In this document: positions 17,601 through 24,200 of the stretch, piece after piece
Numbering within the stretch: position 1 is the first letter of the stretch
How the letters are laid out: each line of letters begins with the position of its first letter
NCBI RefSeq assembly: GCF_017498545.1
Contig: NZ_CP071793.1
Location: forward strand, 2,914,001-2,978,000
DNA length: 64,000 bases
Direction of reading: 5' to 3'
Source of the DNA: Sulfidibacter corallicola
Lineage (GTDB): Bacteria > Acidobacteriota > Holophagae > Acanthopleuribacterales > Acanthopleuribacteraceae
Translations under genes and position numbers: made by a program
Notes under the pieces: generated by a model
The model's input: the letters and a program-made list of their open reading frames with translations, nothing else
Told to the model about the DNA's origin: nothing
The model's database searches: none

Positions 17601-18801
17601 CTGCCGGTCGGGTTTCCAGAATCAAGCGCTTATGGATGTCGCGCAAGGCCGCGGGCGCAAATCCGAGAATGCCCACACCCCAAGGTTTCTCGCCCAAAAG
17701 CTCGCGGGTCTCCAACAGAAGGTCGCGCGCCTGGGTCTCCCCCAACAGAGAGAGCGCCAGGAAGGGCAGTGCGCCCGCTTCGGCGACCGCGGCCGCAAAC
17801 GGCGCCGTGTCGCTCACGCGGGTCATGGGTCCCTGCACAATCGGGAACCGGGTGCCCTGCGCTCGTGCGAAGGGGCTTCCCGGCGCCAGGGAACGCAGGG
17901 CGCGCGCCTGGCGCAAATGACCGCGAATCCCCTGCTGAAACCCATGAACCAGGTGATCCACGGTTCGGTAGGTCGCGGCGAGCGTTTTCGCCAGGCCGGC
18001 TTCCTCACCGATGGGGGCGAATTGGGTTTTCGGATCTTCCCATCCCAACCGGTCGCGAATCTGCTCGGGCTCGAGTTGCGCGGGATCCACCTCGGACAGG
18101 CCGGCCTTCGCCAGAACGCGGTACCCACCGTACACGCGGGTTTCACCACCATCCAGGGTTTGCAGCAGCTCGCGCGCCGATGGCGGCAAACTCGATTCGC
18201 GCAGAAGGCTCAACTGGGTGTCGAGCACCACCCCGGCGGCACCGGCGGCGACGGCCGCGGCGGCGCTGTGACGGCCGATGCCACCCTGAGCATAAATCGG
18301 AACCCGATGGATTTCCGCAAGCAGGCGCTGCAAGAGAATGAAGCAACTTTCGTCGCCCACCGAACCGCCGCTCTCGTTGCCCTTGGCGATCAAACCGCAG
18401 GCGCCGCGTGCCACGGCCTGACGCGCTTCGGCCAGGCTCTTGACCTGAACCAGGGTGCGGTGGGTGAACATGAAGGGTTCCCAATTGCAGGTCACATCGG
18501 CCACGACCCATTGCCAGTTGCGGGCGTGTTGCGGCAGGGGTGGGTTCAGGCCGGGCGAAAGGCGAATCCCGAAGGGGGCGGTGGACTTTCGCGCCATCTC
18601 CTCGAGGTGGCGGGGCGCGTTATCCGGATCGCGCCCGAGATCGAGAACCGCCAAAGCGGGTGTGTCGTTGAGGGCCAGGGCCAGACGGAGATCCGGTACA
18701 TGAAGTGGCGTCATCCCGATCAACGAATAGTTGAACTTTTCCCAGCCAGTATTACTATGTTTTTTCATTTCTTCAAAGGCGATATCTGATTTTTTGGACA
18801 T
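11623..18801 (-). CDS. Megasynthase with tandem NPD barrels, then KS-AT-ACP-ACP-KR
   Basis: The 2392-residue protein has GAGGAG 8 bp before its ATG and is the first gene of the operon. Residues 1-640 hold two nitronate monooxygenase/NPD-like TIM-barrel halves: GNESGGSVGD and YAQGGIGRHSA in the first, IVQGPMTRVSD, ECGGHVGPRSS and FAGGIHDARSA in the second. Then come KS (about 669-1100; Cys near 857 in VDAACASSL, EAHGTGT, GHTKCAAG), AT (about 1218-1507; GHSYGELVAL, AFHSPL), two ACPs (LSIDSIKR near 1719 and 1822) and KR (about 2120-2320; GGARGIT, SSVAGAFGNRG, VDYAAAND). The ACP and KR pattern is PfaA-like. PUFA synthases use the NPD-type enoyl reductase PfaD in trans, so here an ER-like unit may be fused in cis. 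Iterative use to build a reduced or partly unsaturated chain is inferred. Confidence 0.93.
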   Translation of the reverse strand: MSKKSDIAFEEMKKHSNTGWEKFNYSLIGMTPLHVPDLRLALALNDTPALAVLDLGRDPDNAPRHLEEMARKSTAPFGIRLSPGLNPPLPQHARNWQWVVADVTCNWEPFMFTHRTLVQVKSLAEARQAVARGACGLIAKGNESGGSVGDESCFILLQRLLAEIHRVPIYAQGGIGRHSAAAAVAAGAAGVVLDTQLSLLRESSLPPSARELLQTLDGGETRVYGGYRVLAKAGLSEVDPAQLEPEQIRDRLGWEDPKTQFAPIGEEAGLAKTLAATYRTVDHLVHGFQQGIRGHLRQARALRSLAPGSPFARAQGTRFPIVQGPMTRVSDTAPFAAAVAEAGALPFLALSLLGETQARDLLLETRELLGEKPWGVGILGFAPAALRDIHKRLILETRPAAVLIAGGRPSQARPFEEAGIRTYLHVPAPGLLDMFLEDGARRFVFEGRECGGHVGPRSSFGLWDQQVERLLAFPRPEELSVLFAGGIHDARSASMVAALAAPLAARGAAVGVLMGSAYIATYEAVASGAVLADYQREVLDGERTVLLETAPGHTTRCLDTPYVTAFEQEKACLREADKDAQEIWQALENLNVGRLRLAAKGIERRGDDLISVDVQRRRSEGMYMIGQVAAMQRGTLSMAELHRRVSEDGTRLLEKIDDELIEVPASDGMQLAIVGMECVFPGASDLESYWANIVNGRDAVTEVPETRWRVDQYYDPQGTGSDGKTGCKWGGFIDPIPFDPLVYGIPPQSLAAIEPVQLLALEVARRALADAGYAERTFDRERTSVIFGAESGTDLSAGYGFRNLFKHYLGEIPPELDAALPKLSEDSFPGVLANVIAGRIANRLDLGGVNYTVDAACASSLAAVELAAKELMSGTSDMVLVGGADLHNGINDYLMFASVQALSRKGACRSFDSGADGIVLGEGVAVVVLKRLADAQADGDRIYAVLDGIAGASDGKSLGLTAPRKEGQTRTLARAYRMSGILPGEVGLMEAHGTGTVVGDRTELQALHEVFGDGGALPRSCALGSVKSQIGHTKCAAGLAGLIKCAKSLYHRVLPPTLHIREPNPGYGVGASPFVLANAAGPWPGERRRAAVSAFGFGGTNFHAVLSQAPEAGRQPEVGGQWPVELFLFRGGDRQVALRHMRTLAAFLEGDVPLRLRDLALTAACSGEGPVQVAFLAEDLNDLRQALGKALRAEPDVNRFEAETDAATDGVAGPKPIAYLFPGQGTQRPDMLRDLFVTFPELNGILEQGARWVDLLFPPAAYDSERRAAQQAAVTDTRVAQPVLGMTGLAMADLLRKFGVEPQMAGGHSYGELVALTVADALSRADLLTLSAQRAACILDAAPSDPGTMAAVVAGRAELENLLDDLEGIALANQNAPNQTVISGATDAVDRARVLLEDHGYTVKRIPVACAFHSPLIARAETAFANACLERAFAAPRFPVYANATARPYPENPAAIVDLLARHLVSPVRFQEQIERMYRAGARLFVEVGPGSVLTGLVGRILEGKPHRCLATHRLGEPGLPQLLRTLGQLAVLGHPVRIEPVLEERGAEVLDLSQGPAHLPRSVWWVDGMVARPKDGPLPVNGLQILSHPLSLGTSGQAPVPAHPSERDQVVHAYLQSVRDLVHAGREVMLGYLGATPAPALPSAAMISAEAEFGAPALPDAEANLAKANLAKANLAKAMAPSLDTKATLLTIVAERTGYPEDMLDLGLDLEADLSIDSIKRIEIIGELTRRLGLSGQFEADQDALMEQLAAKRTLQAMLDWLLDRVPAAEPVAEQAEQVAPPEKTRCVATLVLRIVSKRTGYPEDVLDLNLDLEADLSIDSIKRLEIVGELAEQLGFGKVGEGRRDSMMEVLASMKTLGAMVGWLEERAGQDTGDAGEPHSGSLEGPIPSSAMRDAATRAEMSRYLLAVDEVPEVVQGDHRLDGKHFLITDDTLGLAPILGDRLVRHGAEVRIITLGEKVPASFGRVDGLIHLAGLAPDAFVTDIKQCFELIRTLLINGAGYLLAAGGLGGRFGHFRGDAASPGADFSRGGGMAGLVKSVAKEWPELRAHWVDLNLGESAEDLAGYLEAELLADNPLTEVAYKQGNRRALKCVPTPLTDEVAAKVASLGLDHDSVIIITGGARGITAKIAIDLARRYGCTFELVGRSRRPTEPEDAELAAARDPQALRRLLIERHQGAVPSVIEAELKSVLSRREIEQTLQRMEALGAKVHYSAVDVRDIQAFEAFIDGVYDRHGTISGAIHGAGVVEDKLLRHKTRESFERVFDTKVSGALVLAKKLRRDTRFVVFFSSVAGAFGNRGQVDYAAANDVLDKIAHALQSQMEGRVVSINWGPWASHGMVSPELEREYARRGIGLISPETGVAAFMDELHRGHRGDTQVVWMCATPENMALA
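13772..13816 (-). repeat. Three 15-bp tandem repeats in the PKS linker
   Basis: GCGAGGTTCGCCTTC-type units start at 13772, 13787 and 13802 on the plus strand. They encode a repeated NLAKA pentapeptide in the Ala-rich linker just before the first ACP. The repeat keeps the frame, so copy number could vary without harming the protein. Confidence 0.9.
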
Positions 18802-20436
18802 CTCTCAGTCTCCTCGAAAGGCACAGGCAGCCCAACCGGATCGACCCATTGCATGTGCTTCGTAAATCATTCACGAAAAACACGCACAATGAGATTACTT
18901 CGAGTATCACAAGCCAATGATACTGAACCCGGTATGATTCGAACTGCCTTTTACCGTAGAATTGACGGCGAGCATATAATGTGATTGAACTATTCGTTCA
19001 CAAAAAGATAAATGGAAGATGGAAGGCGCCGAAGCAAGCCGAGACATCGCGTTCGCGCAACGGCCTCGGCGTGAGCCACGATACAGCTCTGGTTTGTCGG
19101 TTGTGAGGCATGCTGAGTGGGACACGCCAAGCGAGGCGCGCTGAGCGCGTCACGCCATACGAGGTGAGGAAGATCCGCGAAGGTCCACGAGGTCATCGAC
19201 AAAGGAAGAAGACGCGCGGAGGTGGGCAGATCACACCGTCGGCCGCAATCCCGGCAAAAGCCATGGACATCAGACTTGGACGCGGCCGGATGGGTCCTTG
19301 TCGCGCGGGTGGGTTCAACCCCTCGGCGCGACGCGTGACGATTTCACGCTCGTAGTGCCGGCGTATGTAAGTACCGCAGTGGAACCAGATCGAGTGGGTC
19401 GCACGCGTTGACGACTGGCCGCGCGAACGCTCGTGAACTCGCCGCCTGGGCGCACGGATCCAGCCGGTGTCGAACGGGAAAAAAAGGCGGCCGGGTGATC
19501 AGGAGAATGAGTCGGCTCAACAGTAAAGACGCGACAGCGAACGGTCGCTGGAGGCCGGGAAGTCCCTGCGGATGGACGTATCCAAAACTGGATCGAGAAA
19601 ACGATCGCCGTTCCGGTGCGGCCAAGAGTTTCCGGACGACGACAAACATGATGCGGGACATGGTTGCGAAAAGGACAAGCGACAAACGGTGACGAAACAT
19701 CATAATATCCCCTCAATGGAACCGAGTTTCCTGATAAAGCAAGAAGATGGGGCCAAAGGAAACAAAAAGGGATAGAAGCGATAGAAGGGAATGGCGCTAT
19801 ATGCTGATACGCAATGAATGAATAGGCGGAAGACGTGACTTGGAAGTGAATCAAAAGAATGCAAGTGATGCGATATGGATAGAACCGAATCAAGGACAAC
19901 TTGTATTTTAGTTGTTGACCAGAAAGTTCAGCAAAAGACTTTCCAAAGAGAAGCACGTCTTGATTCGTATTTTCCGGATTCCCACGAAACTTTTCAAATC
20001 AAATTGTCGCGAACCGTAGAAATCCTGCAGCGAGATACCGTCGATGTCGCGAATGGTGGGAAAACGGCGCATGAACGGTAGCCCCGAGCTGTAAGATGGC
20101 GAATGTTCCGACACTGTGTTCAAATTATTTCCGGATCAAAACAAATTAACTTCAGCCCATTCATCCACGACAACCGTATCGCTCCCCGAAAATCATTTGT
20201 TTTACTCAGATGTCAAGTACCTGTCGCAACTCGAGCCCCTGCTCACGGGAAACGGATTGCCTGCACGCAGATCCAGGCGATGGATAGCCCACAAATTTGC
20301 TGATTCGTCATCAATACGGCGCCCCATCTCATTGCGAAAAATAATGATCAATGCGAAAATTCATTAAAACCATCTCTTTTGTCCGTTCCAATCACGCCGA
20401 GCGGTTCAAAGCCCTTCCATATGAAGTAGGCACCTC
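18802..20436. other. 1.6-kb gene-poor region upstream of the PKS operon
   Basis: Nothing in this stretch resembles a known gene. The first part contains the leader and promoter of the minus-strand PKS operon. The centre, about 19000-19700, is GC-rich and carries several meaningless overlapping frames. One minus-strand frame, 19344-19703, has an AGGGG a few bases before an ATG and a hydrophobic N-terminus, but its composition is arginine/proline-rich and unlike the other proteins here. The right part, about 19700-20430, is clearly AT-richer than the flanking genes and may be horizontally acquired or decayed DNA. Confidence 0.5.
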
Positions 20437-21270
20437 ATGTCACCGACCGAAATCCTGGATCGATATCACCAGTGCAGTGGCCGCACCAGCGACGTGTTTC
20501 CATTTTGGCTCCATGCTTCGGGCCAGTGCTCTTACGAGATGTTGGTCAACCGAACGTCCGAAGCACACACCGGCGACGCCCGCATATTGGACTTGGCCTG
20601 TGGCGACGGCTATTTCCTGAACCTACTCTGGGAAAAGGGCTTTCACCATCTGACCGGGTCCGACCGCAGTGGTGCGGAACTGGAGGCGGCGCGGGAGCGG
20701 CTGACATCGGCGGTACGCTTGGACCGCGCCGACGCCCATCGGCAGCCCTACGACGATCGCTCGTTCGACCTGGTCACCTGCCACATGGCGTTGATGCTCA
20801 TGAAACCGCTGGCGCCCGTTTTGACGGAAATTGCCCGCATTCTGAAAAGCGGAGGACGGCTCATCGCCCTCGTCCCCAGGCCACTACTGGATCCGGTGAT
20901 GGATTGCTATCGCGAGGCATTGCAGACGGTTTGCGCCGAAACCGGCCTAAAACCCCTTCAGTTGGGCGATCCCCAATTGTCCCGACGCAACGCCGCGACG
21001 CGGCTGCTGGAGGCGTGCGGCCTGGGTGGCGAAGTGAGGCTCGAAGACCTGGTCGTTCAGAGGTCGGGCTCCGTGGAAGCGCTATGGAATGCCATGGCAG
21101 CCTCCTACGACGTGTTCCGGCTGCCGACCACGGCCCGCACGCGATTGCGCCAACGGGTATCGGCCAAGTGGCGCACCTTGTCGTCCGACGGTGATTCCCT
21201 GACCTGTCGCATGGGTCTGCGCCTGATCACCGCCGTCCGAATGGAAGGGCGAGACCCGAGCCCGCAATGA
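20437..21270 (+). CDS. Class I SAM-dependent methyltransferase
   Basis: The 277-residue protein shows motif I ILDLACGDGYFLNLL, an acidic ribose-binding GSDRSG, motif II-like ADAHRQPYDDRSFDLVTCHMA and the LKSGGRLIALVP strand of type-11 methyltransferases. The acceptor is unknown. Its TGA overlaps the ATG of the giant kinase (ATGA), so the two are translationally coupled and likely function together. No strong SD precedes the ATG. It could modify a small molecule or a signalling partner; nothing in the sequence favours either. Confidence 0.9.
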   Translation: MSPTEILDRYHQCSGRTSDVFPFWLHASGQCSYEMLVNRTSEAHTGDARILDLACGDGYFLNLLWEKGFHHLTGSDRSGAELEAARERLTSAVRLDRADAHRQPYDDRSFDLVTCHMALMLMKPLAPVLTEIARILKSGGRLIALVPRPLLDPVMDCYREALQTVCAETGLKPLQLGDPQLSRRNAATRLLEACGLGGEVRLEDLVVQRSGSVEALWNAMAASYDVFRLPTTARTRLRQRVSAKWRTLSSDGDSLTCRMGLRLITAVRMEGRDPSPQ

Positions 21271-24200
21271 TTGCGTTCAAGGCGTTCGAAGTCCATCGCA
21301 CCCTTTTCCAGGGAAGGAACTCGATCGTGGTGAGCGCCTCGTGCAAAGCGACCCGGAAACCGGTGATCCTCAAGATCCTTCGTGAGAATCGAGCCTCCCC
21401 CGAGCGGATCGCGCGTTTCCACTTCGAATTCGAACTCACGCGCGAGCTGTTCTCAGACAGGGTCATCGAGGCCCAATCCCTGGAACACGACCGGCACTAC
21501 TGGTTCCTGGTGTTGGAGAACTTTGGCGGAAGCTCGCTCGATCAGCTCGCCCTGGCCGGCGGTCTCTCGATCGGGGACTTTCTCGACTTGGCCCTGAAGA
21601 TGGTAGACGCATTGGCCTTCATTCACAGCCGAGGTGTCGTCCACAAAGACGTCAACCCCGCAAACGTGGTCCTCAATCGCGACACCGGCGCCCTCAAGTT
21701 CATCGACTTCGGGATTTCCACCCGCTTGGCATTCGAGCAGGCCTCCTTCGACAACGTGCATCGATTGGAAGGCACGCCGGCCTACTTTTCACCCGAGCAA
21801 ACGGGTCGCGTCGCCATCGGCCTCGACTACCGCAGCGATTACTATTCGCTGGGGGTGACGTTCTACCATCTACTCGCGGGAAGACTTCCCTTCACCGACG
21901 GAGACATGGCCGCCCTCGTGCACGCCCACCTGGCCCGCGACCCGGAACCGTTGCACCTCCTGAATACCTCGACGCCCGCCATCCTGGCAAGCATCGTGGC
22001 CAAGCTGATGGCCAAGGACCCGACCCACCGTTACCAATCGGCGGCGGGTCTGCGCACCGACCTTCTGCGGTGCCGCCGTTCCTGGAAATCGAAGGGCGTG
22101 ATCGAACCCTTCCCCCTGGGCGAGCGCGACCTGCCTATCCGATTCCAAATTTCGACGCGCCTCTACGGCCGCGAACGAGAGCTGGCACGGTTGCAATCGG
22201 CCCTGGAGGGCGTGGAGGCCCGGGAAGCCGACCTGTTGTCGATCCCCGGCTACTCGGGGGTCGGCAAGACATCCCTCGTTCGGGCGTTGTACCGACCGCT
22301 CACCGAAAAACGCGGCCTGTTCGTCTCCGGCAAATTCGAGCAATTGAGCCGAAGTCGACCCTACCATTCGCTGATTCAGGCATTTCGCGGCATGCTGAAT
22401 CACTTGCTGGCCGAACCGGAACCCGTACTCCATCGATGGCGCCAACGGTTCCGGACGGCCTTGGATCCCAACGGCATCCTGCTCACGGAGGTCCTCCCCG
22501 AGCTGAAGCGGCTGACGGGCGCATTTGCGCCCGTGGAAGAACTGGAACCGGGGAAGGCGCAGGCACGCTTCAACCTCACGCTGCGACGATTCCTCGAAAC
22601 GTTCCTGGCGCAGGGCCGCCCCTTGGTCGTGTTCCTGGACGACGTGCAATGGGTCGACGGGGGTTCGTTGGACTTCCTGGAAAACCTGCTGACGTACAGC
22701 CCGCCCAAAGGGCTGTTGTTCATCGGCGCCTATCGAGACAACGAGGTGGACGGCACCCATCCATTGACCCTGTTCATGGATCGCCTGAACCGCGCGGGCA
22801 AGGCCTTGGAGCATATCGCCTTGCAACCGCTGACCCTGCGCGACACGGCTGAACTGATCGGCGACAGCCTGCACCGATCCGAGGACGAGGTGGGCGACCT
22901 GGCCGCAACCGCCCACGCCCGAACCGGCGGCAATCCCTTCTTTCTGAAAGCGGTTCTCAAGGACCTGCACGACCAAAAAGCGATCTACCTGTCCCGTGAC
23001 AAGACCCGCTGGATGTGGGACACCCAGGCCGCCATCGCCAAAGACATCACGCCCAACGTACTGGCACTGGTGGAGAAAGAGTTGCTTCGCCTGCCGGGAG
23101 ATGGTCGCGAGGCCCTTCGCTGCGCGGCCTATTTGGGTCACCGCTTCGAACTTCGGATCCTTGCCGCGATCCTCGATGTCCCACGGGGCGTTGCACTGGA
23201 CCGGCTCTGGCCCGCACTGAACAAGGGACTGATTCTTCCCCTCGACGATGGCTACAAGCTCGTCGGTCGCCGCGGCGACAGCTCGGCCCCCGATCGAACC
23301 ATCTCCTTCAAGTTCGCGCATGACCGCATTCAACAAACGGCGTACGACCTGGTTCCCGAACCGTCTCGAGCGGAACTGCACTGGCGAATCGGGCAATACC
23401 TGCGCAAGGAAGAGGGTTTGACCGGATCGGCTTTTTTCGAAATGGTCGATCAACTCAACCTCGGCGATGGGGCAGCGCGGCGCGACGAGCGCATCCTCCT
23501 TGCGAAACTCAACTTGGATGCAAGCCGCCAAGCCAGGGCGGCCGCGGCTTTCGAGCCGATGTACCGCTATGCAGTCCAAGGCCTGCGGCTCCTGGACCAA
23601 CGAACGGACCGCGCTCAGCCAGGCCGATCCTTGGCATCGTTGCCGCCAGAGGAGCAGGTCACGGCCCAGCTCCTGTACGGCGAAGCGGTGGAGGCCGCAT
23701 TTCTGAGTGGGCTTTTCGACCGGCTCCCCGATCTGGTGGAGGCACTGCTCGGCCGGGTCGACGACCCCTCGGTCCGCCTCAAAGCCCACGAGACGCTGGT
23801 CCAGTATTACCGAACCCAAGGCGATCACCGCACGGCACTCGAATACGGCAGCCGGATCCTGGCGGAGCTGGGCGTGACGCTGCCGACCGAGCCCGACGCC
23901 GGTTACCTGCGACAACGCTTGAAACGCATCGAGGATCTCCTGATCGATCGGCCCATCGCACACCTGGCCGAGCTGCCCCAGATGACCGACCCGACCAAAC
24001 TGGCCGCGATGCGCATTCTCGACCAGCTCATCCTGTGCATGGGCTCGCTTTCCACCGATTTGTATCCCTATGCGCCGGTCAACCAGGTGCTGCTCTCCAT
24101 CGAACACGGCAATACCGACACATCGATCAACGCCTACTGCTTTTACGGCTGCTTCGTATGTGCCGCGACCGGGGATTACCAGGCGGCTTACGCATTCTAC

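Noticed and set aside
19344..19703. 119-codon minus-strand frame with a plausible SD in the gap upstream of the PKS operon
   Set aside because: The translation is arginine/proline/leucine-rich without any domain and overlaps other open frames; judged a chance frame.
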